Positions 6,504 to 14,268 of a stretch of DNA of 36,081 bases are shown here, piece by piece (the first letter of the stretch is position 1; the number at the start of each line of letters is the position of its first letter). The notes below the pieces were generated by a model. The model was not told where the DNA came from. It ran no database searches and worked only from the letters and a program-made list of their open reading frames with translations. Both the position numbers and the translations under genes were made by a program. The stretch is from Oscillospiraceae bacterium. GTDB taxonomy: Bacteria; Bacillota; Clostridia; UBA1381; UBA9506. Location of the stretch: positions 1 through 36,081 of the forward strand of contig SVJQ01000015.1 of NCBI GenBank assembly GCA_015068905.1. Reading direction: 5' to 3'.

Positions 6504-7565
6504 ATGGTAACACATAAAATAGCAGTCATTACCGGTGACGGCATTGGTCCTGAGGTTATCTCTGAGGGCGTTCGTGTTTTAGAGAAGGTTGCCGAGCTTG
6601 ACGGCGGTTTTAAATTTGAATTTACATACTTCCCCTGGGGCTGCGAGTTTTATAAAGAAACCGGCAGGATGATGGATGAAGACGGCATCAACAAATTAAA
6701 AGAATTTGATGCCATTTTCTTAGGTGCCGTTGGTGCTCCCGGTGTGCCTGACCACATTTCTCTGTGGGATTTGCTCTTAATCATCAGAAAGAGCTTTGAC
6801 CAGTATATCAACCTGCGCCCGGTTAAATTGTTAAAGGGTGCGCCTTGCCCCTTAAAAGATGTTTCGGTAAAAGACGTTAATATGACCTTTGTCCGTGAAA
6901 ATTCTGAGGGCGAATATGCAGGCAGCGGCAGCTGGCTCTTTAAGAATAAGCCCAACGAAGTTGTGATTCAGGACGGCGTTTTCTCAAGAAAGGGCTGTGA
7001 GCGTGTTATCCGCTACGCCTTTGAGCTTGCTAAGGCTGAGAAAAAGACCTTGACCAGCATCAGCAAGGGCAACGCACTTAACTATTCTATGGTGTTCTGG
7101 GACCAGATTTTTAATGAGGTTTCAAAAGATTATCCTGAGGTTAAAACCTATTCTTACTTAGTAGATGCCGCCAGCATGTTTATGATTAAAGACCCTGGGC
7201 GGTTTGAAATTGTGGTAACCTCTAACCTGTTTGGCGATATTTTAACTGATCTTGGTGCTGCTATTGCAGGGGGCATGGGTCTTGCTGCCGGCGCGAACCT
7301 GAATCCTGAAAGAGAGTTCCCCTCTATGTTTGAGCCCATTCACGGCTCAGCGCCGGATATTGCAGGCAAGGGCATTGCAAATCCGCTGGCAACCGTCTGG
7401 TCAGCATCACAGATGCTTGACTTTTTCGGCCACGAAGATTGGGGCAAAAAGCTCATTGATATTATTGAAGAAATGTTACTTGAGAAAAAAGTTCTGCCGG
7501 CGGACCTTGGCGGCAGTGCCAAAACCAAAGAGGTTGGCGACGAGGTGCTGAGAAAGCTGGGTTAA
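6504..7565 (+). CDS. Tartrate dehydrogenase / D-malate dehydrogenase (decarboxylating), isocitrate/IPM dehydrogenase family
   Basis: 353 residues, full length. GDGIGPE (11-17) marks the beta-decarboxylating dehydrogenase family. The stretch GAVGAPGVPDHISLWDLLLIIRKSFDQYINLRP matches tartrate/D-malate dehydrogenases (TtuC/DmlA), not IPM or isocitrate dehydrogenases. Metal-ligand Asp residues sit in VDAASMFM and NLFGDILTDLGA, and HGSAPDIAGKGIANP is the cofactor loop. Predicted reactions are D-malate + NAD -> pyruvate + CO2, and/or oxidation or decarboxylation of tartrate. It is followed 21 bases later by a LysR regulator, as in the dmlA/dmlR arrangement. The exact substrate is unresolved. It fits a cell that handles C4 dicarboxylates. 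Confidence 0.88.
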   Translation: MVTHKIAVITGDGIGPEVISEGVRVLEKVAELDGGFKFEFTYFPWGCEFYKETGRMMDEDGINKLKEFDAIFLGAVGAPGVPDHISLWDLLLIIRKSFDQYINLRPVKLLKGAPCPLKDVSVKDVNMTFVRENSEGEYAGSGSWLFKNKPNEVVIQDGVFSRKGCERVIRYAFELAKAEKKTLTSISKGNALNYSMVFWDQIFNEVSKDYPEVKTYSYLVDAASMFMIKDPGRFEIVVTSNLFGDILTDLGAAIAGGMGLAAGANLNPEREFPSMFEPIHGSAPDIAGKGIANPLATVWSASQMLDFFGHEDWGKKLIDIIEEMLLEKKVLPADLGGSAKTKEVGDEVLRKLG

Positions 7566-7586
7566 AAGCATTTTTGAGGGGTTTGT

Positions 7587-8468
7587 ATGAACTTAACACA
7601 ACTGGAATATTTCCATGCAGTTTGTATGTATCAAAGCATATCAGAGGCGGCGGAGCATTTACACATTTCTCAGCCGTCTTTGTCTGTTGCCATTCGTGAG
7701 CTTGAAAAAGAGTTTGGTGTGCTGCTCTTTAAGCGGCATTATCGGGGTGTTACGCTGACCGAAGCCGGAGAACAGCTATATGAAATGAGTTGCCACCTTT
7801 TAAAGGAAATTAAAAGTGTTGAGCAAAAATTATGGGATATTGGCAAGAAAAGAAAGGCATTAAAGGTGGGAATTCCACCTATGATTGGCTCCTTGTTTTT
7901 GCCACAAATTTATAAAGATTTTTTGAAACATAATGAAGACATCACCTTGCAAGTTGCCGAAGGCGGCACAAAGAAAATTGTAAAGGCACTGAAAGAAGAC
8001 GCATTGGACATGGTGCTTATCCCTCATACAAAGCCCCTTGAAAAAGAGCTTTGTGCTATGGAAATCAGCCGGTTTGAGGTGGTTTGCGGTATGGCAGAGG
8101 GCGTCGAGCCTGAAAAGCAGGCTGTTTCTCTGTCGGAGCTTGCCGGCGTGCCTTTGGTGCTGTTAAACAACAGCTTTTTTCAAACGGAAGAGATTTTAAG
8201 ACGGTTTTCTCAGGCCGGAATAACGCCTGAGATTTTGCTGCAGACTGACCAGCTGTCCACCCTGCAAAATATGATAAAAAGCAATGTTGCAGTGGGTTTT
8301 TTGTTCCGCCAGCTGATAGAAAATCAAAACGGCATTCAGGCAGTGCCCCTTGTGCCACCGATTTTTGTTACGGTGAGTCTGGTCAGAAAAAAGGATGTAT
8401 ATATGAGTGAAAGTATGCACCGCTTTCAGGCCTTTGTTAAAGAAACGTTCAGTAGTCAGAAAGGATGA
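7587..8468 (+). CDS. LysR-family regulator, probably of the dicarboxylate dehydrogenase unit
   Basis: 293 residues. The N-terminal winged HTH is at 1-60 (MNLTQLEYFHAVCMYQSISEAAEHLHISQPSLSVAIRELEKEFGVLLFKR). A periplasmic-binding-like effector domain follows from about 90. RBS GAGGGG (7574-7579) is 7 bases before ATG. It is transcribed in the same direction as the dehydrogenase and the MBL-fold enzyme and overlaps the latter, so it likely regulates its own three-gene unit. That is unusual for LysR proteins, which are more often divergent from their target. Effector probably a dicarboxylate (inference). Confidence 0.88.
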   Translation: MNLTQLEYFHAVCMYQSISEAAEHLHISQPSLSVAIRELEKEFGVLLFKRHYRGVTLTEAGEQLYEMSCHLLKEIKSVEQKLWDIGKKRKALKVGIPPMIGSLFLPQIYKDFLKHNEDITLQVAEGGTKKIVKALKEDALDMVLIPHTKPLEKELCAMEISRFEVVCGMAEGVEPEKQAVSLSELAGVPLVLLNNSFFQTEEILRRFSQAGITPEILLQTDQLSTLQNMIKSNVAVGFLFRQLIENQNGIQAVPLVPPIFVTVSLVRKKDVYMSESMHRFQAFVKETFSSQKG

Positions 8469-8473
8469 AGCCT

Positions 8474-9232
8474 ATGTTTGCAAGACGTGGGATAGCTCAC
8501 CCCTCCGAGGGCAGAATTGAGCCGTTTAAGATTATCGGCAATGTGTATTTTATTGGCGCCTATCACGCCTCTTCGCACTTAATTGATACCGGCGATGGTT
8601 TAATCGTCATTGATACCGGCTATGAAAACACCCTGTATCTTGTGATTGATGCTATCTACAGGCTTGGCTATCGCCCTGAGGATGTGAAATATATCATCAA
8701 CACCCATTGGCATTGGGACCACACAGAGGGTAGCCGTGCTTTGGCCAGCCTTTCCGGCGCAAAAAACGTGATTGGTAAAAAGGATGCTGAAAAAGCAAAA
8801 CAGTATTTTGATGCAGACATCACAGTAGAAGATGGCGATACGCTGACGCTTGGGAACACCACCATTCACTTTATGGAAACCCCGGGTCACACAAAGGGCA
8901 CAATCTCGCTGTTTTTTGATACGAAAGATGCCGGCAAAACCTATCGGGTGGGTATGTTTGGCGGCGCAGGAGCTAATACTCTGGCAAAAGGCTCCTTTGA
9001 CTATGAGGGCTGCCGTGAGGATTACAGAGCATCGCTTAACCGCCTGCGTGGCGAGAAGGTGGATGTGTTCATCGGCAACCACAGCTGGAACAACGATACT
9101 GAGGCTAAAGCTAAGGCGCTTAAAGAAACCGGCGAAAATCGGTTTATTGATGAAAAACTCTGGTGCGAGTTTTTGAACTATTGTGAAAAACGGCTTGATG
9201 AAGTTATAATGAGCGAGTTAAACCAGAAATGA
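8474..9232 (+). CDS. Metallo-beta-lactamase-fold hydrolase (B3-like metal site)
   Basis: About 252 residues. Metal ligands are in THWHWDH (three His plus Asp), HTKG and GNHSWNN. These give the set His-His-His plus Asp-His-His typical of a dinuclear zinc site as in subclass B3 and many housekeeping MBL hydrolases. The Asp usually found after beta-strand 9 is replaced by GG (RVGMFGGAG). There is no signal peptide, so an antibiotic-degrading role is unlikely. I prefer the ATG at 8474 because GAAAGG (8459-8464) is 9 bases ahead. The ATG at 8465 would abut it, and overlaps the LysR stop. Substrate unknown; location suggests an ester or lactone of the dicarboxylate pathway (weak inference). Confidence 0.85.
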   Translation: MFARRGIAHPSEGRIEPFKIIGNVYFIGAYHASSHLIDTGDGLIVIDTGYENTLYLVIDAIYRLGYRPEDVKYIINTHWHWDHTEGSRALASLSGAKNVIGKKDAEKAKQYFDADITVEDGDTLTLGNTTIHFMETPGHTKGTISLFFDTKDAGKTYRVGMFGGAGANTLAKGSFDYEGCREDYRASLNRLRGEKVDVFIGNHSWNNDTEAKAKALKETGENRFIDEKLWCEFLNYCEKRLDEVIMSELNQK

Positions 9233-9238
9233 TATAAA

Positions 9239-9271
9239 ACGGAGACTGCACTAAAACCGTGCAGTCTCCGT
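9239..9271. terminator. Bidirectional terminator between the MBL gene and the PQ-loop-like gene
   Basis: A 13-bp perfect stem, ACGGAGACTGCAC (9239-9251) and GTGCAGTCTCCGT (9259-9271), sits between converging genes and overlaps the stop codon of the minus-strand gene. Confidence 0.85.
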
Positions 9272-9538
9272 CTGTTTTAACTCGTTTTTTCTATTTATAA
9301 AAAATAGTATCAGGTCAATGCTGACAAATGCAAGATTAGCGATGTAAATAATCAGAACATAGTTGGTGCAATTTCCTAAAATCTTTCCGGCAATACCGGC
9401 GAGATAGCCTAATAAGATAGCAACGATGAAAACGATGCTTTTTCCCTTTGTTGATTTTGAGGTAATGCTCTTATACACAGATATAGGCCAGGAAATACCA
9501 AAGCAGATTAGCATAATACTTTCAAAAATTGTTTGCAT
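9251..9538 (-). CDS. Small PQ-loop-like membrane protein
   Basis: 95 residues with three predicted membrane helices (about 6-24, 33-53, 58-82) and a charged tail. The first helix-loop (FGISWPISVYKSITSKSTKGKS) resembles the PQ-loop/SemiSWEET-type half-transporter repeat. GYLAGIAGKI and NLAFVSIDLILFFINRK fit the second and third helices. RBS GAAAGGAGT is 7 bases upstream of the ATG at 9538. It is divergent from a LysR gene, the usual arrangement for a LysR target. As a three-helix protein it would need to dimerise to transport. Substrate unknown. Confidence 0.7.
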   Translation of the reverse strand: MQTIFESIMLICFGISWPISVYKSITSKSTKGKSIVFIVAILLGYLAGIAGKILGNCTNYVLIIYIANLAFVSIDLILFFINRKNELKQTETARF

Positions 9539-9639
9539 ATAATGTACTCCTTTCTTGTTTCATTAACATTGTAGCATTGACAAAAGATAAAGTAAAATAT
9601 ATAATTATTATATAATTAATAACTTGGGGTTATGGAAAA

Positions 9640-10536
9640 ATGGAACTGAATAAATTATATTATTTTCACATTACAGCGAAACATCAGAACATTACAAAGG
9701 CGGCAGAGGAGCTTTACGTATCTCAGCCTGCTCTTACCAAATCGATTAAAACCCTTGAAGAGAGCATTGGTCTTCAGCTTTTTTACAAAAAAGGAAAGCA
9801 TATCTATCTGACGGCATTTGGAGAATATTTGAAGAGTCAGACAGATAGAATTTTTGCAATTTGGAGCAGTGTTTTACACGAAACAAAAAGGTTAAAAAAA
9901 GAAAATGCAAGTTCAATCCGGTTAAATGTTTTAGCTGCCACTTCCATGGTCACAGATGCCGTTTTGGAATATAAACGAATTAACACGGATGCGATTTTTC
10001 ATTTGAGCCAAAACGAAGAAACAAACTGCGATATTTCTATCACGATAGATTCTGTCAAACCTATTCATTTGCCCGAATTTACAAAACGATATATTTTTAA
10101 AGAGAACGTTTATCTGGCAGCACCAAAAATACAGGAATATAATGAGAAAAAGTCTATTAATCTGGCAGAGGTCAGTGAAAAAGGCTTTGTTACTTTATCC
10201 GGCTCCAAACTTTTTCGGGCGGTTTGTGATACATTCTGTGAATCAGTTGGGTTTGTGCCTAATATCATTTTTGAGTCCGATTCTCCGGCAACGGTAAAAA
10301 ATATCATCAAAGCAGGGGCAGGGGTGGGCTTTTGGCCTGAGTTTTCCTGGAGCGAATTTCCCACAGAGGACATCAATTTAATCCCCATTGCAAATCCAAT
10401 TTGCCAAAGAGAGCTCATCATCGGCTTGCATATGAACCAGTTTACACCTCCGGTGGTAACAGAATTTTATAGCTTTTTACTGGAATATATAAAACAGCAG
10501 ACGAAAAGTCAAAGTCAGCAAGAACGTTTAGTATGA
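9640..10536 (+). CDS. LysR-family transcriptional regulator
   Basis: 298 residues. The HTH is at 1-60 (MELNKLYYFHITAKHQNITKAAEELYVSQPALTKSIKTLEESIGLQLFYKKG) and the effector-binding fold runs from about 92 to 285. It is divergent from the PQ-loop-like membrane protein across a 101-bp, very AT-rich gap that contains TATATAATTATTATATAAT (near 9598-9617), a candidate operator. No ligand can be assigned. The downstream GH36 gene begins 14 bases after its stop and may be co-transcribed. Confidence 0.87.
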   Translation: MELNKLYYFHITAKHQNITKAAEELYVSQPALTKSIKTLEESIGLQLFYKKGKHIYLTAFGEYLKSQTDRIFAIWSSVLHETKRLKKENASSIRLNVLAATSMVTDAVLEYKRINTDAIFHLSQNEETNCDISITIDSVKPIHLPEFTKRYIFKENVYLAAPKIQEYNEKKSINLAEVSEKGFVTLSGSKLFRAVCDTFCESVGFVPNIIFESDSPATVKNIIKAGAGVGFWPEFSWSEFPTEDINLIPIANPICQRELIIGLHMNQFTPPVVTEFYSFLLEYIKQQTKSQSQQERLV

Positions 10537-10550
10537 TAGCAAAAATCTGA

Positions 10551-12341
10551 TTGATTTTTAAAGATGACTATGTTACAATAAAGGCGAAAAAGACTATAGA
10601 AAAGGGGACGGACACCGTGGAATTTAAAATTAGCGGCGGCAATGAACAAGCCGTCATCACCATAGAAAAGCAGTATGAAAAAGACGGTGCTTTATATTTA
10701 GATATAGCTATGACCCAGCCGGAACCCAGAGTACCTGAAAAGTTTATGGTAGAGTGGAAAGTCCCCATGGGCGATTGCTATTCCATTTGGAGTCCTGACA
10801 TCCGAAACGGCAGGGCTTTGGGTATGAATTGGTCAAAAAGAACCACTTCCTCCCGCTTGGGGAACTGGATGCCTCTTCACGGTTGCCTCACAAAATCCGG
10901 CCAGAACCGGATTATGGTTGCGGTTTCTGATGCAAAAAACCCCATCAGCATAGCAAGCGGCGTGTGTGAAGAAGATGCCTGTATTGACTTTCGAGTAACC
11001 TTTTTCACCCAGCAGGTTGCTCCCCTGACTAGCTACAAAGCCACCATCCGCATTGACCTGCGTGATGTGCCTTATTACGACAGTATTTACGATGCTGTTT
11101 CCTGGTGGGAAATGGCTTGCGGCTACACACCTGCACCTGTACCCGATGGGGCAAAGCTGCCGGTTAACTCTTTGTGGTACAGCTATCATCAGAACCTTGA
11201 TGTTGAAGCGGTTGTTGCTGAGTGCAAGCTTTCAAAACCTTTGGGGATGGATGTTGTGATTATAGACGACGGCTGGCAGACCGAAGACAGCAACCGCGGC
11301 TACAGCTATTGCGGTGACTGGGAGGTTGCCTCATCCAAAATCCCCGATATGAAAGAGTTTATCGCTAAAATTCACGAAACCGGCATGAAGGCTATGCTGT
11401 GGTATTCTATGCCTTATGTGGGCATTCACAGCAAAAACTATGACCGTTTTAAAACTATGTTTTTAGATGAGGTGGGTAACGGCAGAAACTTCTGGGCATT
11501 AGACCCCCGATACCCTGAGGTCAGAGCATTTTTAATCGGTCTTTATACGGATGCTCTTAAAAACTGGGATTTAGACGGCTTTAAGCTTGACTTTATTGAT
11601 GCCTTTGTGCTGCGTGGTAAATCCTTAGAGCCGGACGTGCGACGGGATTACGAGTCCTTAGAAGAAGCTGTGGACGTTTTAATGACCGACGTTACCAAAG
11701 CCCTTTCTGCCATCAAGCCTGACATTTTGCTTGAGTTCCGCCAGACCTATGTTGGTCCTGCCATTCGCAAATACGGCAATATGCTCAGGGTTATGGACTG
11801 CCCGGGCAGCTGCCTGACTAACCGGAACGAGATTGTTAACCTGCGACTGACCTCCGGTAACACGGCTGTTCATTCTGATATGCTCATGTGGGGTTATAAC
11901 GCCCCTGTAGAAGCGGCGGCAATGCAGCTTGCAAACGTTTTATTTGCCGTCCCCCAAGTTTCTATGAAGCTTGCAAAGCTACCGGATGACCATAAAAAGA
12001 TGCTGGCATACTACCTGTCCTTCTGGAAAGAGAACAGGGAAACACTATTAGATGGCAAGCTGACGGCAAAAGCCTCAGAGGGCTCTTACAGTCAGGCGCG
12101 CAGCCAAAAAGATGATGCCGCTATCGTAGTAGCCTATAACGACACGGTTGTGGCGCTATCCGGCGCTAAGACCTTAGTTGCGGTGAATGCCAGCGGTGAA
12201 GAAGAACTGATTATCAAGGGTGCCAAGGGCTTTTCTTACCGTGTGGTTAATTGTATGGGCGATACGCTTTCCTCCGGCACAATCGGTGAAGCCCTTGTGG
12301 CAATAGCTGTTCCTGTTGCCGGTATGGTGTTTGTGGAATAA
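10551..12341 (+). CDS. Alpha-galactosidase-like glycoside hydrolase, family GH36 clan
   Basis: 596 residues. An N-terminal beta-sandwich (to about 200) is followed by the TIM barrel. VIIDDGWQ (about 236-243), GMKAMLWYSMPYVG and LDGFKLDFID with the likely nucleophile Asp347 are seen, and RVMDCPG holds the likely acid/base Asp416. A C-terminal beta domain follows. It is shorter than classical 700-residue GH36 enzymes and lacks a signal peptide, so intracellular action on an imported galactoside is expected. The start is doubtful: the frame opens at TTG (10551) with no visible Shine-Dalgarno and no in-frame ATG. A GTG at 10617 has AAGGGGA upstream but would remove N-terminal strand residues. Specificity is not certain. 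Confidence 0.8.
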   Translation: MIFKDDYVTIKAKKTIEKGTDTVEFKISGGNEQAVITIEKQYEKDGALYLDIAMTQPEPRVPEKFMVEWKVPMGDCYSIWSPDIRNGRALGMNWSKRTTSSRLGNWMPLHGCLTKSGQNRIMVAVSDAKNPISIASGVCEEDACIDFRVTFFTQQVAPLTSYKATIRIDLRDVPYYDSIYDAVSWWEMACGYTPAPVPDGAKLPVNSLWYSYHQNLDVEAVVAECKLSKPLGMDVVIIDDGWQTEDSNRGYSYCGDWEVASSKIPDMKEFIAKIHETGMKAMLWYSMPYVGIHSKNYDRFKTMFLDEVGNGRNFWALDPRYPEVRAFLIGLYTDALKNWDLDGFKLDFIDAFVLRGKSLEPDVRRDYESLEEAVDVLMTDVTKALSAIKPDILLEFRQTYVGPAIRKYGNMLRVMDCPGSCLTNRNEIVNLRLTSGNTAVHSDMLMWGYNAPVEAAAMQLANVLFAVPQVSMKLAKLPDDHKKMLAYYLSFWKENRETLLDGKLTAKASEGSYSQARSQKDDAAIVVAYNDTVVALSGAKTLVAVNASGEEELIIKGAKGFSYRVVNCMGDTLSSGTIGEALVAIAVPVAGMVFVE

Positions 12342-12346
12342 AAAGC

Positions 12347-12375
12347 TTGCGTTTCATTCCTTATTATGTTACAAT
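12347..12375 (+). promoter_or_regulatory. Promoter of the hydrogenase-regulator/hydG unit
   Basis: TTGCGT (12347-12352) and TACAAT (12370-12375) with a 17-bp spacer, 20 bases before the regulator's ATG. Confidence 0.6.
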
Positions 12376-12395
12376 AGAAAAAAGAGGTGAGCCGA

Positions 12396-12641
12396 ATGGA
12401 AACAAGAGTGGCAGTCATCAGCATTTTGGTTGAAGAGCCGGAATCTGTCAGCAAGTTAAATGAGCTGCTTCATACGTATAGTGAATATATCATCGGCCGT
12501 ATGGGCATCCCCTATAGGGTGAAAAATATAAACATTATCAGCGTTGCCATTGATGCACCTCAGGATAAAATCAATGCCCTAACCGGCTCATTGGGGAAGC
12601 TTTCAGGCATTACCGCCAAAGCGACTTACTCCAAAGCATAA
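12396..12641 (+). CDS. Putative iron-only hydrogenase system regulator (TM1266 family)
   Basis: 81 residues from ATG 12396. The GTG at 12387 would overlap the AGAGGTG ribosome binding site, so it is not the start. It is a ferredoxin-like, ACT/NikR-C-type alpha-beta fold: VAVISILVEEPESVSKLNELLHTYSEYIIGRMGIPY, then NIISVAIDAPQDKINALTGSLGKLSGITAKATYS. This family is found almost only beside [FeFe]-hydrogenase maturation genes, as here with hydG. Related folds bind small ligands or metals and may pair with an HTH protein. No DNA-binding domain is present. Its partner could be the RNA leader downstream (inference). Confidence 0.85.
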   Translation: METRVAVISILVEEPESVSKLNELLHTYSEYIIGRMGIPYRVKNINIISVAIDAPQDKINALTGSLGKLSGITAKATYSKA

Positions 12642-12656
12642 CAAGTAAATAATAAA

Positions 12657-12752
12657 ATCCCCCTGACGCCGAAACTTTCGTTAAGGCGAAAGATGTGGAT
12701 TGTGGTTGCATATTTGCCACATTCTTCGTTTTAGCGGGGGATGTGGCTTTTT
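12657..12752 (+). promoter_or_regulatory. Riboswitch-like conditional terminator upstream of hydG
   Basis: Two exclusive folds can be drawn. Fold 1 is a three-helix junction: P1 ATCCCCC (12657-12663) with GGGGGAT (12736-12742), P2 CTTTCG (12675-12680) with CGAAAG (12687-12692), and P3 ATGTGG (12693-12698) with CCACAT (12717-12722). Fold 2 is a 13-bp terminator (12716-12728 with 12735-12747, loop TTTTAG) followed by TTTTT (12748-12752). P1 and P3 each use bases of the terminator arms. The terminator ends 19 bases before the hydG ATG, leaving no room for a hydG promoter. I recognise no known riboswitch consensus. Confidence 0.65.
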
Positions 12753-12770
12753 AAATAGAAAGGAAGATGC

Positions 12771-14222
12771 ATGATGGCACAGTACAACCCTAAATCACTA
12801 AAGGCAGAGGAATTTATCAGCCACGAGGAGATTTTAGATACCCTCGCTTATGCTGAAAAAAATAAAGACAACGTAGAACTGATTGACAGCCTGCTGGAAA
12901 AAGCACGCCCTCAAAAGACGGAGACGGGCTACACCTGTGCAGGGCTTTCTCACAGAGAAGCGTCTGTTCTCTTAGCTTGCGAAATTCCTGAAAAGATTGA
13001 AAAGATGTATGAAATCGCCGAAGAAATCAAGCAGGCGTTTTACGGCAACCGCATCGTTATGTTTGCGCCCTTGTACCTTTCAAACTACTGCGTGAACGGA
13101 TGCTTATATTGCCCCTATCACGCAAAAAACAAGACCATTCCTCGTAAAAAGCTGACCCAGGAAGAGGTTCGGGCAGAGGTTATCGCCCTGCAGGATATGG
13201 GCCACAAGCGCCTTGCCATTGAAGCCGGTGAGGACCCGGTGAATAACCCCATTGAATATATTTTAGATTGTATTAAAACCATTTACAGCGTGCACCACAA
13301 AAACGGTGACATCCGCCGCGTGAATGTGAACATTGCGGCAACCACTGTGGAAAATTACAGAAAGTTAAAGGAAGCCGGCATCGGTACCTACATTCTGTTT
13401 CAGGAAACCTATCATAAGGAAAGCTATGAATACCTGCACCCCACCGGCCCCAAGCATAACTACGCTTATCACACCGAAGCTATGGACCGCGCTATGGAGG
13501 GCGGCATTGACGACGTGGGTCTGGGCGTTCTCTTTGGCTTAGAGCTTTATAAATATGAATTTGCAGGGCTCTTGATGCACGCAGAGCACTTAGAGGCAGT
13601 TCACGGCGTTGGGCCTCACACCATTAGCGTGCCCCGATTAAAACGTGCCGATGATATTGACCCCGACCAGTTTGATAACGGCATCTCTGATGAAATCTTT
13701 ACAAAAATCATTGCCTGCATCCGCATGGCGGTGCCTTATACCGGTATGATTATTTCCACCCGTGAGTCTGAAAAAGTGAGAAAACGTGCCTTAGAGGTGG
13801 GTATCTCCCAGATCAGTGGCGCATCCCGTACCTCTGTAGGCGGCTATACAGAAGAAGAACGCCCCCACGACTCCACGCAGTTTGACGTGTCTGACCAGAG
13901 AACCTTAGATGAGGTTGTGCGCTGGCTGATGGAGATGAACTTTATCCCATCCTTCTGTACGGCGTGCTACCGCGAGGGCAGAACCGGCGACCGGTTTATG
14001 AGCCTTTGCAAAACGGGGCAGATTGCTAACTGCTGTCACCCCAATGCGCTTATGACCCTGACGGAGTTCTTAGAGGACTATGCCACCGAGGAAACCAAAA
14101 AGGTTGGTTATGCCTTGATTGAGCGTGAGCTTAACAACGTGCCCAAAGAAAAGGTGCGTGAGATTGCAAGACAGAACATTGCAGACATTAAAAACTCAAA
14201 CCGACGGGATTTCAGATTTTAA
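12771..14222 (+). CDS. hydG: [FeFe]-hydrogenase H-cluster radical SAM maturase HydG
   Basis: 483 residues, full length. HydG cleaves tyrosine with a radical-SAM cluster to give the CO and CN ligands of the H-cluster. The radical-SAM motif CVNGCLYC holds Cys107, Cys111 and Cys114 (CX3CX2C). The C-terminal auxiliary cluster motif CX2CX22C is present as CTAC...NCC. Both are intact. Two ATGs (12771 and 12774) follow AAAGGAAG; the second has the better spacing. hydE, hydF and the hydrogenase are not in this window, so the maturation genes are split. Expression must read through the conditional terminator at 12716-12752. Confidence 0.96.
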   Translation: MMAQYNPKSLKAEEFISHEEILDTLAYAEKNKDNVELIDSLLEKARPQKTETGYTCAGLSHREASVLLACEIPEKIEKMYEIAEEIKQAFYGNRIVMFAPLYLSNYCVNGCLYCPYHAKNKTIPRKKLTQEEVRAEVIALQDMGHKRLAIEAGEDPVNNPIEYILDCIKTIYSVHHKNGDIRRVNVNIAATTVENYRKLKEAGIGTYILFQETYHKESYEYLHPTGPKHNYAYHTEAMDRAMEGGIDDVGLGVLFGLELYKYEFAGLLMHAEHLEAVHGVGPHTISVPRLKRADDIDPDQFDNGISDEIFTKIIACIRMAVPYTGMIISTRESEKVRKRALEVGISQISGASRTSVGGYTEEERPHDSTQFDVSDQRTLDEVVRWLMEMNFIPSFCTACYREGRTGDRFMSLCKTGQIANCCHPNALMTLTEFLEDYATEETKKVGYALIERELNNVPKEKVREIARQNIADIKNSNRRDFRF

Positions 14223-14230
14223 GCAAAAGA

Positions 14231-14260
14231 AAAACCCCTCCGCACCAGCGGAGGGGTTTT
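14231..14260. terminator. Bidirectional terminator between hydG and AEC transporter
   Basis: AAAACCCCTCCGC (14231-14243), loop ACCA, GCGGAGGGGTTTT (14248-14260), with A and T tracts on both sides. It serves both converging genes. Confidence 0.92.
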
Positions 14261-14268
14261 ATATTTTA

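Noticed and set aside
8474-9232. Beta-lactamase resistance gene
   Set aside because: The metal site is B3-like, but there is no signal peptide and the context is metabolic, so an antibiotic-hydrolysing role is not supported.
12657-12752. Known riboswitch (SAM, cobalamin, THF, glycine, c-di-GMP) before hydG
   Set aside because: No consensus core of these classes could be matched; only the switching architecture is supported.
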